Assembly: GCF_900155865.1 (NCBI RefSeq)
Contig: NZ_LT707006.1
Location: 2,644,577-2,708,576, forward strand
DNA: 64,000 nt
Direction: 5' to 3'
Origin: Bacteroides bouchesdurhonensis
GTDB taxonomy: Bacteria > Bacteroidota > Bacteroidia > Bacteroidales > Bacteroidaceae
Made by a program: the position numbers and the translations under genes. The notes under the pieces were generated by a model. The model worked only from the letters and a program-made list of their open reading frames with translations. It was not told the DNA's origin and did no database searches. Of the stretch, positions 8,646 to 17,662 are shown in pieces. Each line of letters opens with the position of its first letter. Within the stretch, counting starts at the first letter, position 1.

Positions 8646-8673
8646 CAAGTAATAATTTGTAAATCAAAAGAGA

Positions 8674-9219
8674 ATGGAATCAGAAAAGAAAATTATAGGA
8701 CGTTGTCCCTTGTGTGGCGGCAACGTGGTGAAGACCTGCAAAGGCTATCGTTGTGAACACAACATCAGTGAACATCCGACCTGCGTACTCAATATCAACG
8801 GGATTATCGGCAACCGGAAGATGAATGACGGTGAGATTGCCGAACTGTTGGAACAACGCTGCATCCTACTTGACGGTTTTGTAACCAAAGAGGGCAAAGC
8901 GTTCCCGACCGTTTTGGAACTGGCGGATGACGGAGCGGTCAATATGCAGCCGGTCATCGGCAAATGCCCCCATTGCGGCGGTGACATCCGTGTGGGAAGC
9001 CGGGCGTTCAACTGCTCTAACTATGCGAATCAAGCCGCCCAATGCAATTTCGCCATCTGGCGCAATATTGGTGGTCATCAACTGACATTGGCGGAAGCGA
9101 AAGAGATATGCGAGAAGCAAATCACTTCCTCCGAGCTGGAAATGTATCGCGAGGATGGCTCCATCTATCGCAAGCGACTGGGGCTTTCCCCTGACAAACT
9201 TCAAATCGTGAAGATATGA
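8674..9219 (+). CDS. Zinc-ribbon, topoisomerase-C-terminal-like protein
   Basis: A 181-residue protein with two treble-clef/zinc-ribbon units: IIGRCPLCGGNVVKTCKGYR followed by CEHN, and IGKCPHCGGDIRVGSRAFNC followed by a Cys near QCNF. Each resembles the C4 DNA-binding repeats at the C-terminus of type IA topoisomerases; no catalytic domain is present. A free-standing zinc-ribbon protein of this sort would bind single-stranded DNA, consistent with its place in an ICE operon. Its last 4 nt overlap the start of the lipoprotein gene (ATGA), indicating coupled translation. Confidence 0.7.
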   Translation: MESEKKIIGRCPLCGGNVVKTCKGYRCEHNISEHPTCVLNINGIIGNRKMNDGEIAELLEQRCILLDGFVTKEGKAFPTVLELADDGAVNMQPVIGKCPHCGGDIRVGSRAFNCSNYANQAAQCNFAIWRNIGGHQLTLAEAKEICEKQITSSELEMYREDGSIYRKRLGLSPDKLQIVKI

Positions 9220-9782
9220 GACCGGGAGCATTGATAAAAGCCATCCTAATAGCCACCGTACTGTTTTGGGGTGGTATTGCTTGCTGTTGCTTGGTCGGAT
9301 GTTCCGACAATCCGCAGAAACGGGCGGTCGAAGTGGCAAAGACAGCATTGGCGGCTTCGGTTGATAACCCGGAGTCTGTCAAGATAAAAGGTATCAGCAA
9401 GGTGGATTCCGTGTTCGGCAGGGAGTATGTGACGATGAACGAGCAGATGGCCCTCTCGATGACCCTGATGAAACTCGGTCAGGAGGTGATGAAGGAGGAT
9501 TGCATGGAAAGCATCGACCCGGAAAACTGGGAACTTCCCGAACGGATGAAGCAACGGATGGAGGCTATGACGGCACTCCGTGAACTGGTCAGCATAGGGA
9601 TGCTTGAAAGTGGAAAATCCGATACCGGCAAGGCAAAGCTCTTCAACGGGTGGAAAGTAAAGATAGAGTTTGAGGCGAAAGCAACTGAGGGCACTCCTTA
9701 CCGTTCCGAATACTGGTTCATCTTGGACAAGGAGGCAAACTGCGTGGTCAGATCCTTTGAAATTCCCCTTGCCCTGAAATGA
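9216..9782 (+). CDS. Hypothetical lipoprotein (ICE)
   Basis: A 188-residue protein with an N-terminal hydrophobic segment ending in a lipobox (CCCLVGCSDN, the Cys after VG being the probable lipidation site). The mature part is mixed alpha/beta with a predicted strand-rich C-terminal half (KLFNGWKVKIEFEAK, then YWFILDKEANCVVRSFEIPL). It would sit in the envelope. The start overlaps the stop of the zinc-ribbon gene. No family is recognised; its job is probably tied to the transfer apparatus or surface exclusion, but that is context only. Confidence 0.65.
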   Translation: MRPGALIKAILIATVLFWGGIACCCLVGCSDNPQKRAVEVAKTALAASVDNPESVKIKGISKVDSVFGREYVTMNEQMALSMTLMKLGQEVMKEDCMESIDPENWELPERMKQRMEAMTALRELVSIGMLESGKSDTGKAKLFNGWKVKIEFEAKATEGTPYRSEYWFILDKEANCVVRSFEIPLALK

Positions 9783-9811
9783 AAAACAACAATCATTAAA
9801 ACGACAATCAA

Positions 9812-9994
9812 ATGAAAGAACTGATAGAACAACTCGAACCGAAAATGATGGCATTGCTGCAAAATGCCAAGTCGCAAATGGAAAAAGGGAACAAGGCGGC
9901 AGGGCTTCGTGCCAGACGCATATCGCTCGACATCGAGCCAATGCTGAAACAGTTCCGAAAACTCTCTTTATCCGCTTCGCAGACAAAAGAATAA
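9812..9994 (+). CDS. Histone H1-like (Hc1-type) small DNA-binding protein
   Basis: A 60-residue basic protein: MKELIEQLEPKMMALLQNAK, then EKGNKAAGLRARRISLDIEP and LKQFRKLSLSAS. The GNKAAGxRARxxSLxIE block is the core of the Hc1 family of Bacteroidetes, relatives of chlamydial histone H1-like nucleoid proteins. It probably binds DNA without sequence specificity. Its presence in an ICE operon suggests condensation or masking of element DNA, similar in idea to plasmid-borne nucleoid proteins. A strong terminator-like hairpin follows at 10026-10055, so it ends this transcript. Confidence 0.75.
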   Translation: MKELIEQLEPKMMALLQNAKSQMEKGNKAAGLRARRISLDIEPMLKQFRKLSLSASQTKE

Positions 9995-10025
9995 TCCGCT
10001 TTCTTTTTGGAAAGTTCTTCTTGGA

Positions 10026-10055
10026 ATCCCGGTGCTTTTGAACGGCATCGGGATT
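10026..10055 (+). terminator. Intrinsic terminator after the ICE operon
   Basis: ATCCCGGTGC pairs with GGCATCGGGAT over about 10 bp (one G-T pair), loop TTTTGAAC, followed by a T-rich run (TTTTCTCATTTT). It lies 32 bp after the Hc1-like gene and ends the operon that begins at 3052. Confidence 0.7.
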
Positions 10056-10419
10056 TTCTCATTTTATCCGGCAGTCATCTTGCGTCCGGGATTTTTGATA
10101 CAAAAATACGGAGTACCGGCACAACGGCAAGTGCCGCCTCGCTTGGCTGTACGGCAAACATCCGGCAGCCTTCCGCAATTTGTGCCAAATTGGGTATTCC
10201 GTCCGTTTCCCTTCATCCACACTTGCCTGATGTTCCTCGTGGTACTCCGTGAGGAAGGCATCAAAAAATTCCCCGAAAGCAAGAAGCCAAAGGCTTCAAA
10301 CAAAAGGGAAATAAACGATTAGCGAGAGCAGAGAGATGCTTGCTTATCTATGCCGAGCGTGAGTTTATTGCGCAAAGCGAAATAAATCAGAAATCGGAAC
10401 AATTAAAATCAGAAGAACA
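10056..10419 (+). other. Long untranslated leader before the PcfK/PcfJ pair
   Basis: No convincing gene here; short open frames have no recognisable content. The segment 10163-10205 (GGCAGCCTTCC, then GGGTATTCCGTC) is closely similar to 35661-35713, which precedes another rightward ICE gene, so both probably derive from one leader or regulatory element. It ends in an A-rich, SD-poor start region typical of Bacteroidales. Confidence 0.5.
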
Positions 10420-10845
10420 ATGAAAGGAACAGCGCAATTCAAGGAAATCATCAAGAACTATCTTGATAATCGGGCGAAGGAGGATGAACTTTTCCGTGCC
10501 AAGTACGAAACCACGACACGCACCATTGACGATGTGGTCACTTTTATACTCAATGAGGTACAGCAGTCGGGATGTTGCGGATTTTCAGACGAGGAAGTGT
10601 TTTCAATGGCGGTTCACGTAGTGGATGAGCCTACTATTGAAATTGGCAAACCCTTGCAGTGCGGTGTGGTGGTCAATCACCATATCGAACTGACGGAGGA
10701 GGAAAAGGCGGAGCAAAGGAAAGCTGCCCTGAAACGCTATCAGGACGAGGAACTACGCAAAATACAGCAGCGCAACTCCAGACCCAAGGCGGTCAAACCC
10801 CAAGCGACACAGCAACCCGAACTTTCACTTTTTGACAACTTTTGA
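10420..10845 (+). CDS. PcfK-like protein
   Basis: A 141-residue acidic protein (FKEIIKNYLDNRAKEDELFR, then DDVVTFILNEVQQSGCCGFS) with a Lys/Glu helix near residues 95-115 and a C-terminal LSLFDNF motif reminiscent of beta-clamp-binding peptides (QxxLSLF: QPELSLFDNF). The sequence matches the PcfK family found beside PcfJ on conjugative elements; pcfK was named on the enterococcal plasmid pCF10, and its exact role is unknown. The gene is followed 3 bp later by pcfJ. The clamp-motif remark is my own reading of the C-terminus. Confidence 0.75.
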   Translation: MKGTAQFKEIIKNYLDNRAKEDELFRAKYETTTRTIDDVVTFILNEVQQSGCCGFSDEEVFSMAVHVVDEPTIEIGKPLQCGVVVNHHIELTEEEKAEQRKAALKRYQDEELRKIQQRNSRPKAVKPQATQQPELSLFDNF

Positions 10846-10848
10846 GCC

Positions 10849-12129
10849 ATGAAACCGAGAAACAGATTTGAGAAAGCGGTGGCAGCTTCCAATGAGAAGC
10901 TGACCGCTATCAGTTATAAAGCCGAGGAATGGGCTATCAAAAATGTGGTGAAGCATATTGCTTTCCGCACATCGGGGCATAAGTGTACCTGTGGTGATTG
11001 TGGTGAGAAGTTTGAACACAAGGGAAAAGGAAATGTAACCATCCGTTGCCCTCATTGTGGGCACAAAGTAGAAATTACCGATACGTTGAAACGCAAATGG
11101 AAAGAAGCGAACTACTTTTCTACCCTTGAAGCCATTGACGGCTTGCAGGTGCAGAGGGTATTCCTTTTGTCGGCTACCTATCGCAAAGGAAAGCCAATGA
11201 CAACAGATTGCGGAGAGGTATGCCGTATGTGGCTCAATGCACAAGGCAAGGTGGCGGTCACTGCAAGGAAAAGAACTATGGGGTATTATGTGGATAGCTT
11301 CAACTGGGCTTCGTCCATTGAGTTGAGAAACTTGTACGATGTACACTGGTGCATTTCAGACACCTACATTTACCCTCGTTACTCGCTCATCCCCGAACTG
11401 AGACGCAACGGACTGAAAGGCAAATTGCCGGATAATTGCCATTTGTGCAGGTTGATGTCGGCTTTATTGTCTGACAATCGGATTGAAACGCTGATGAAAA
11501 GCGGAAACCGCAGGGCGGTAGCTTATTTTGTGAACCATCCACTTGACCTTGATGTGTGTTGGGCGTCTTACAAAATAGCCACACGCCACCATTATGTGCC
11601 GAAGGATTACGGAATGTGGTGTGATACCATTCGCTTGCTTGAAAAGTGTGGCAAGGACATCCGTAGCATGAAATACATCTGCCCGAAAGACCTCAAAGCG
11701 GAACACGACCACTGGCTTCACAAGGTCAATGCAATAGAGAAACAGCGCAGGGACAAGGAGAAGCTACAAAGAGCCAAGCAACATGAAGCAGATTTTTACA
11801 AGAGCAAATCTTGTTTCTTCGGTATCGTCATCAGCGACAACGACATTGAAATTTCCGTGTTGGACTCTTTGGAAGCGTACAAGGCAGAGGGTGAACAAAT
11901 GAAGCATTGTGTATTCCAATGTGAATACTATGCCAAGACGGACTCTATCATTCTGTCGGCTCACGACCTGCAAGGCAACCGCATCGAGACGGTGGAGTTC
12001 TCAGTCAGCCAAGGGAAGGTGATACAGAGCCGTGGGGTGTGCAACTCCAATACGGAGTATCACGACCGCATCATCAAATTGGTAAACGACAATGCCCACC
12101 GCTTCTTGAAAGCGAGAGAGACCGCATAA
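10849..12129 (+). CDS. PcfJ-like protein with N-terminal zinc ribbon
   Basis: A 426-residue protein. Near the N-terminus there is a zinc ribbon, GHKCTCGDCGEKFEHKGKG followed by IRCPHCGHKVE (CxCxxC and CxxC). The long middle is basic and helical, and the C-terminal third (LEAYKAEGEQMKHCVFQCEY through the LSAHDLQGNRIETVEFSV block) is the diagnostic PcfJ domain with its conserved HCV motif. PcfJ-like proteins are standard ICE and plasmid genes; they are thought to bind nucleic acid, but no reaction is established. It forms a two-gene transcript with PcfK, ended by a terminator at 12154-12191. Confidence 0.8.
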   Translation: MKPRNRFEKAVAASNEKLTAISYKAEEWAIKNVVKHIAFRTSGHKCTCGDCGEKFEHKGKGNVTIRCPHCGHKVEITDTLKRKWKEANYFSTLEAIDGLQVQRVFLLSATYRKGKPMTTDCGEVCRMWLNAQGKVAVTARKRTMGYYVDSFNWASSIELRNLYDVHWCISDTYIYPRYSLIPELRRNGLKGKLPDNCHLCRLMSALLSDNRIETLMKSGNRRAVAYFVNHPLDLDVCWASYKIATRHHYVPKDYGMWCDTIRLLEKCGKDIRSMKYICPKDLKAEHDHWLHKVNAIEKQRRDKEKLQRAKQHEADFYKSKSCFFGIVISDNDIEISVLDSLEAYKAEGEQMKHCVFQCEYYAKTDSIILSAHDLQGNRIETVEFSVSQGKVIQSRGVCNSNTEYHDRIIKLVNDNAHRFLKARETA

Positions 12130-12153
12130 GTTCCCGATAATTGTTCTGAGACC

Positions 12154-12191
12154 CCGACTTGCGCTGTGAAGCGTGGGTCGGAGGCTTTTTA
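12154..12191 (+). terminator. Intrinsic terminator after pcfJ
   Basis: CCGACTTGCGC pairs with GCGTGGGTCGG over 11 bp (three G-T pairs), loop TGTGAA, then GAGGCTTTTTA. It marks the left limit of the leftward cargo operon, whose last gene ends at 12212. Confidence 0.65.
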
Positions 12192-12211
12192 ATAAAATAA
12201 AAGGAACTCTA

Positions 12212-14380
12212 TTAGATATAATCTTTCCAACGGTCGCATTTACCTCGCTTTTGTTTGGCAAATCGAGTGTTGGTATATTGTGTTGCTACCGTTTTATATT
12301 GCCCCATTGCCCATAGGACAGAGGCTAATTTTTCTTGGTCCTGGAAGCCTGATAATGCTTCTTGCATCAAAGAAGAGGCGTTTCCATTTACTGCTTGCAA
12401 TATTTTTTCATGACGGTTCACGCGCTTGTACATATCGCTGTATTCTTTTGCTGTGCTATCGTAGATTATTTTATCACCTATTGCTTCATTACTATCCCCA
12501 AAATAAGAGCCTTGATAGTACTGAGTCAATGTCCAACAAGAAGATACGGAATTGCGCATCCCCACTGCATACCGCAACTGCATCATGGCTCGTTTGTCGG
12601 CATCGGTTTCATGGGGATAGGTCTGCTTCAACCTTATCATTTCTTTGGCGAACCACAATTTATAGTCTTTACGAACAGGTATCAACACGCTTTTTTGCCG
12701 ACATCCAGCATCATTGACAAATTCCAGTGCAAAGGGATTTCTTTTGAAATAGGGTAATACATTCATTCGGGCAATGTATTGATGCGACACTTTTTCCAGC
12801 CAAGGAATAGCCTCTTCGTAGCGAGTCTCCCGAAGTAGCATGGTACCCACTATATCGTTCCAGAAATCACGATTGCATCCGCTTCCGTGCCTATTGTAGA
12901 AGGTGTCATAAGTATCTTTCGGTGCTTTTATGCGTTCTACAAATTGCCGGACTACAGAGGCATTGAGCGTATCAATCATGGCAAAGACAGCATTGTTGTG
13001 GCTGCTAATTCTTTCTTTTGTCTTATCGGGCAACAATACATAATCTGCCATATCCACCGCCTGAATAGCCCTGATGGTATCTCCGGCAACCATCAATTTG
13101 GGCGCAACGTACCCCAACACTAACTTGCGAAGCATATCGGTATGATAGTCATAGCTAAAGTTGTAGATTCGTTTGTAGTTTATGGCATCATAAACCTCCT
13201 CTGCGGTTATACCTTGCGACCTTTCATAACTGAGCCGAAGTTTCTTTTCCGCTTCTGCCTGTTCTATCATCCATTGTGAAGCTGTATAGAGCCAATGGTC
13301 ATATCCTTTATCTACATTTTTAGTGCAAGCTTCAGCCAAAAGGCGTAGTGTGTGGATGGATTGTCTGAGAAATGGTGTAGTCGATTGTTTTTCTGCCTTG
13401 GAGATAATTTGCAACGTTGTGTTTGCCTCTTGCTTCAACCAATAAGCATAGGCTTCGGTATATAGCCACATGGCTTGCTGCTTGGCAGGTACCTGTTGGG
13501 CATAACGATGGCTCAATTGAATAATCCGTTCTATTTCCTTGCTGCAATCCTTATATCCGTCTTCCAAATTCTTTTCAACTTTTCTGATGTAGTCTTGCAG
13601 ATGACTTGCAACCAAAACAAAGTTCGTTGGCGTTTCTGCCAATTGCTCAATGATATCCAGTTTATCGTAGGGAAGGTTTAAGGCTTTGAAGCACCAAATC
13701 ATGGAATCTATATCACCATTCTCAATAAACATCTTTAAGGCTTTCTTATATTGCTTGTCTGCATAATAGGCTCCCGCCGCATATCCGGAAATCATTTTTC
13801 TCAGTAAATATTCCCGGATAGTTTCTGTTTTCCATAAGCTGATAATCTCTCCGTATTGCTTTGTAGTAGTCAGCAATCTTGCCAGTTGCAATAGGTATCT
13901 GCTGTGTAACGATCCTTTCAGCCTTGCCCTAACGTCCTGTTCCAAGCGGGTTAGAATGGTGCTGACGGAATCTCCTTCATAGGGATAATACCAAGGGTCA
14001 ATTATCTCTTGCCGAACATATTCCACCTCTTTGGCTATCACTAAATAGTCGCGTACCTCTTTTCCGTCGGTCACTAACCATTGAGCAAACCGATTCTTTG
14101 TTTTTCTGCTTGTGGTCAATTGCTTTAACTGAGTTAAACTCCATTGATATACTACCTCATCTATTTCTAGGATTGAAATATTTTTCGATGATTCTTCCTG
14201 CCACAATAGGCAGTTGGCCAGTTGTTCATCCGGCAGCTCATCCGACAGTTCCCAAGCGTTGGTGGGTATAACCCGGTAAGTCTGATAATTCTTAGGAAGA
14301 CAGAAGGGAGTGGTGCAGGCTTGCATTCGGCTACCACACTGGATAGCGATGAATAACAAAAATATAACGAACTTACTCAT
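12212..14380 (-). CDS. Large secreted helical (TPR-like) hypothetical protein
   Basis: A 722-residue protein with a signal peptide (MSKFVIFLLFIAIQCGSRMQA). The mature protein is almost wholly alpha-helical with repeated Tyr/Ala/Leu-rich helix pairs (RYLLQLARLLTTTKQYGEII; AAGAYYADKQYKKALKMFIE), typical of TPR/solenoid folds, suggesting a periplasmic or surface scaffold. It overlaps the upstream lipoprotein gene by 8 nt, so the two are translated together and probably interact. It is the last gene of the 20-kb leftward cluster. Base composition is less AT-rich than the core of that cluster, so this pair may be a separately acquired module. No catalytic motif is seen. Confidence 0.65.
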   Translation of the reverse strand: MSKFVIFLLFIAIQCGSRMQACTTPFCLPKNYQTYRVIPTNAWELSDELPDEQLANCLLWQEESSKNISILEIDEVVYQWSLTQLKQLTTSRKTKNRFAQWLVTDGKEVRDYLVIAKEVEYVRQEIIDPWYYPYEGDSVSTILTRLEQDVRARLKGSLHSRYLLQLARLLTTTKQYGEIISLWKTETIREYLLRKMISGYAAGAYYADKQYKKALKMFIENGDIDSMIWCFKALNLPYDKLDIIEQLAETPTNFVLVASHLQDYIRKVEKNLEDGYKDCSKEIERIIQLSHRYAQQVPAKQQAMWLYTEAYAYWLKQEANTTLQIISKAEKQSTTPFLRQSIHTLRLLAEACTKNVDKGYDHWLYTASQWMIEQAEAEKKLRLSYERSQGITAEEVYDAINYKRIYNFSYDYHTDMLRKLVLGYVAPKLMVAGDTIRAIQAVDMADYVLLPDKTKERISSHNNAVFAMIDTLNASVVRQFVERIKAPKDTYDTFYNRHGSGCNRDFWNDIVGTMLLRETRYEEAIPWLEKVSHQYIARMNVLPYFKRNPFALEFVNDAGCRQKSVLIPVRKDYKLWFAKEMIRLKQTYPHETDADKRAMMQLRYAVGMRNSVSSCWTLTQYYQGSYFGDSNEAIGDKIIYDSTAKEYSDMYKRVNRHEKILQAVNGNASSLMQEALSGFQDQEKLASVLWAMGQYKTVATQYTNTRFAKQKRGKCDRWKDYI

Positions 14381-15401
14381 AGATTTGTTGAATTTGTTGA
14401 TTGGTATATCTGCTTAACTCTTTCTCATCCAAATGATAAATGATGCTAGAATGAGCTTCATCACCATAGAGCTTCTTTATTAGTGATTTCACTTTTTTAA
14501 TCTCTTTCGGGTCGCCATGCTCATATCTTATTTCATCGCTCGAATATAGCTTCAAACTATTAATGTCTCGTTTCACTTTATATCGATTTTCCCCCTTCTT
14601 CATTATTGCAGATTCTTCCTCTTGATGAAGAAGGAAATCCGTGTCATGTAAAAGTCGGTCATAATGGCCATTAGAAAACACCACTCCCCATGAGAAGGCC
14701 GGATAAGCGAAATCAAGAGGTAAGTCGTAGCTGTCATCTTTAAGATATTGCTTTACCACATCATAAGACAGTATGGAGTTCTCTGTTTTTATATCCCGAA
14801 TGCTTCCGGTATTGTACAGCATCAACACTCCGCTTCTTACAGGTGGGGCTTGTGTGGAAAGTTGATGCAGACGGATGGTTGAACTCAGCTCTATGTTGTG
14901 CTGAAGCAATTTTTTTCGCAACTGTTCGCAAAGTCGGAAATAGGATGATTCAGAGTTCTCCGTCCAGTCGCAATCCACTTGCACTTCTCGTACATGGTCA
15001 ATCTTATTGCCTTTGGTCATCGCTATCACTCGCTTGGCGATATTCTCGGCCAATTTTATTTCATTCCCTTCCATTGCATAGAGTGCCTCCAGCGTGATGA
15101 AAACAGTGGGTACAATTTCTACGCTATCGGGAATGGCCGATTTGAAAACTACCGTAGAGTTAGGAACTGCACCATATGCCAAATCTTCCACCACATCGAA
15201 AAAGCGTAAATAGATGCGTTCCACTTGGTATTGTCGCAGGAATAGGGAGTCGGCTTGGCTCAAATCGAAGCCCCCTTTCCAGTGATAGATGGCGTTGCCT
15301 GTGAACAAACGTTCCTTATGACGAATATGATGTTCCGGAGTATGACATCCATTCATAATGGAACAAACTAATAATAATATGATTAGCAGTTTCTGTTTCA
15401 T
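14373..15401 (-). CDS. Lipoprotein with TIM-barrel-like (DUF3142-like) domain
   Basis: A 342-residue lipoprotein: MKQKLLIILLLVCSIMNGCH with the lipobox at MNGC. The mature part alternates strands and helices like a TIM barrel: QVERIYLRFFDV, EIVPTVFITLEAL, EVQVDCDWTENSESSYFRLC, then LSSTIRLHQL and DLPLDFAYPAFSWGVVF. The VQVDCDWTE strand end and the general pattern recall DUF3142, a glycoside-hydrolase-like fold, but I cannot verify catalytic residues. It is coupled by an 8-nt overlap to the 722-aa secreted protein. A 90-bp gap separates it from the radical SAM gene upstream, the widest gap in the cluster apart from the promoter region. Confidence 0.6.
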   Translation of the reverse strand: MKQKLLIILLLVCSIMNGCHTPEHHIRHKERLFTGNAIYHWKGGFDLSQADSLFLRQYQVERIYLRFFDVVEDLAYGAVPNSTVVFKSAIPDSVEIVPTVFITLEALYAMEGNEIKLAENIAKRVIAMTKGNKIDHVREVQVDCDWTENSESSYFRLCEQLRKKLLQHNIELSSTIRLHQLSTQAPPVRSGVLMLYNTGSIRDIKTENSILSYDVVKQYLKDDSYDLPLDFAYPAFSWGVVFSNGHYDRLLHDTDFLLHQEEESAIMKKGENRYKVKRDINSLKLYSSDEIRYEHGDPKEIKKVKSLIKKLYGDEAHSSIIYHLDEKELSRYTNQQIQQIYE

Positions 15402-15491
15402 AATTTTACAACTATTTTCAATGCAATCGCATTTAATTTTTCGTATGTCACAATATTGGGTTTTAGATGTTATAATGATGCAAGTAGCGTT

Positions 15492-16775
15492 TTAAAGAGT
15501 ACCACATTTTATTGTATCGAAAAACAATGAAAATACGGCACCGTAATATTCAAAGCCCTTTCTGGTGATGGTCAACTTATCACCATTAATCTCTATCAAT
15601 CCTTGCCGTATACAGTAAACTACCTCTGATTTAAACACCGCCATGAAATCCATCTCAAGAATTCGGTTGGCAACCGCAATAGACATTTGACCGTAGTATG
15701 CTGAAATGGCCATATACTTTGAAAGCATCTCTTGGCTTGGCAGCATATAAGTATCTACAGACGGATAACTCTTGGCTTGTTGAATAAAATATTTCAATTG
15801 GTGAACACTTTTACCTAAATTATAGCTGATTCCAGTAGGTGACATGCTTTGGGCTGAGAGTCCAAACCCCTTATAAGGAATAAACTCCAACATCCGATGT
15901 CTCAAATAGGACGATAGTCCCTGATCATTTAGATCTTTTGAAAAGGTGTTTTGCCCAAACCTAGCATTGTATTCAAGTTTAGTCAGCCCTTCAAAGAATT
16001 GATTGTAACAACGAAATAGCTCTTCTTTAGAACTATTTTCTTTGTAGCAAAGCATGTTGGTTCGCAACTCATAAAGTGTAATCTGTTCAGGGGCAAATTG
16101 CTTAATACAAGCTACATCCGTCTCAATATCTTCTAAGGTCTGGTTCTTTAGCCCATACATAAGGTCAATATTGATTTTCTCAATGCCGTTAGTATGAATC
16201 ATCTGAATGACATCGTCCATCATAGATAACGTAGGGTTTACCCTTCCATTATTATTTTGAACGCTTTTTACGCTCGATTGTAGGCCAAATGAAACTCGCT
16301 TTATTCCAGCTTTGCTTATCAATCTGACTTTGTAATCTGATAGAGTTTGAAATGTAGCTTCTATACTCGGCTCAAAATCATCAGTTAGACTCACTCTCTC
16401 TACAACTTCCTTGTAAATATTCAGCAATTCTTCAAAACATTCATCACACAACGATGTAGGTGTTCCACCACCAATGTCAAATCCACATAATGTGATATTG
16501 GGATAGAGATTCAAAAAACTATTAATATCGTGTCTTATTGCATTCAAATAGTACCGCTGTATTTCACGACTCGGTACAAGCATTCTTGTGTATTCACAGA
16601 AATAGCAAAGATGCTCACAAAATGGGATATGGATATAGAAAGATAGGACTGTACAGCCAGTATAGTCCAATTCCCCCTTTACTTTAAACGGCTTCCAGTG
16701 TTCAGGACTAAGTGGGTATGATGTGTTATATCGTTCATCGTTCATACGGTGAGCAAAGATGTTCTCTATATCCAT
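15492..16775 (-). CDS. HemW-like radical SAM protein
   Basis: A 427-residue radical SAM enzyme. The cluster motif is in FYIHIPFCEHLCYFCEYTR (CxxxCxxC), preceded by the IHIPFC signature of the HemW/HemN-like family. GFDIGGGTPTSL, SFGLQSSVKSVQNNNGR and INIDLMYGLKNQTLEDIETD are further HemW family blocks. HemW-like proteins bind heme or SAM and are not coproporphyrinogen oxidases unless shown. The C-terminal winged-helix-like HemN_C region is present (LEMDFMAVFKSEVVYCIRQG). It is separated by 2 bp from a second radical SAM gene and lies in an operon with FtsZ-like and motor-like genes, so a modification role within that system is likely but the substrate is unknown. Confidence 0.8.
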   Translation of the reverse strand: MDIENIFAHRMNDERYNTSYPLSPEHWKPFKVKGELDYTGCTVLSFYIHIPFCEHLCYFCEYTRMLVPSREIQRYYLNAIRHDINSFLNLYPNITLCGFDIGGGTPTSLCDECFEELLNIYKEVVERVSLTDDFEPSIEATFQTLSDYKVRLISKAGIKRVSFGLQSSVKSVQNNNGRVNPTLSMMDDVIQMIHTNGIEKINIDLMYGLKNQTLEDIETDVACIKQFAPEQITLYELRTNMLCYKENSSKEELFRCYNQFFEGLTKLEYNARFGQNTFSKDLNDQGLSSYLRHRMLEFIPYKGFGLSAQSMSPTGISYNLGKSVHQLKYFIQQAKSYPSVDTYMLPSQEMLSKYMAISAYYGQMSIAVANRILEMDFMAVFKSEVVYCIRQGLIEINGDKLTITRKGFEYYGAVFSLFFDTIKCGTL

Positions 16776-16777
16776 AA

Positions 16778-17662
16778 TCAGATAATGATATTATTATCAT
16801 GAAACCCTTGGCGAAGATATTCCCCGTCAAAAACCAATGAAGATTCACAATACTGTGGATTCATATAGTTGCGAAAATATATTTCCAATATCTTGGCATC
16901 TTTATTGTATAGGTAGTTTGAGCACTTACAATCAGTTCCTCTATTCTTTGATTTTGTAAAATACACATGTGGAATCGTATCAATGCCAACATCTTTCAAA
17001 TCAATGAAATGAGTACGGCAATACTCGTTTATAGGCATCAACCCAACAAACCCAATGCGATACACTCCTAAGTCTATCGCAAAATCAAGCATTTTGCTTA
17101 CCTCTTCGGGTGAGTCGATATACCCTTTCATGAGGTTGCAACTGAGATTGACTTTATCCATATCCACTCCTTCAAAACTTAACGGAGCATCGGGCATCGC
17201 ACAATCGTATATTTTTGCCAGCTTTTCCCCTTCATAATGATGCAAAGAGATTGAGATTGAGTCCCATCGAGGAAAACGCATCAATGCCTTTGACTCTGGA
17301 AGAAAACCATTGGTGTTTAGGTGGAGGTGAATACAATTGTATCTGTTATGACTTTCCAACCGTGAGATAATGTTCTTCACTAATCCACTCACCAAGGAAG
17401 GTTCACCTCCTGTGATGTTTAATCTGTTCAGGTATATCTTCTGCCGAAATATTTCATCTATACAATCAAAGAGCTTATTTATATTGAAAGTTTGGTGGCT
17501 TTGGTACCCTGCATTCGAACAGAACAAACAATGTGCATTACAACCATTTGTAACCTTTACAAAAAGATTGATGCTTGGTGGAATAGGGGTAGCTTGACTT
17601 CCATTAATACTACACCCTAAAGCTTTAATCTGGATAGGACGACCAAACAAATGATATTCCAT
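16778..17662 (-). CDS. Radical SAM protein (MoaA/SPASM-like)
   Basis: A 294-residue protein with the radical SAM cluster in LFVKVTNGCNAHCLFCSNAG (CxxxCxxC), the LNITGGEPSL motif for SAM binding, and HLHLNTNGF. Near the C-terminus DCKCSNYLYNK and YCES could provide ligands for an auxiliary cluster. The compact size and GGEP motif place it with MoaA/NirJ/anaerobic-maturase-type enzymes that modify peptides or small molecules. The gene begins on the stop codon of the FtsZ-like gene (shared base 17662) and runs 2 bp into the HemW-like gene, so the three form one translational unit. The substrate is unknown. Confidence 0.8.
   Translation of the reverse strand: MEYHLFGRPIQIKALGCSINGSQATPIPPSINLFVKVTNGCNAHCLFCSNAGYQSHQTFNINKLFDCIDEIFRQKIYLNRLNITGGEPSLVSGLVKNIISRLESHNRYNCIHLHLNTNGFLPESKALMRFPRWDSISISLHHYEGEKLAKIYDCAMPDAPLSFEGVDMDKVNLSCNLMKGYIDSPEEVSKMLDFAIDLGVYRIGFVGLMPINEYCRTHFIDLKDVGIDTIPHVYFTKSKNRGTDCKCSNYLYNKDAKILEIYFRNYMNPQYCESSLVFDGEYLRQGFHDNNIII

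Noticed and set aside
10007..10322. Short frames between the Hc1-like gene and pcfK
   Set aside because: They overlap one another in different frames, lack recognisable domains and lie behind a terminator; read as a leader.
15492..16775. Coproporphyrinogen III oxidase (HemN)
   Set aside because: The cluster motif and context are HemW-like; no heme genes are near and HemW-like proteins are often misnamed.
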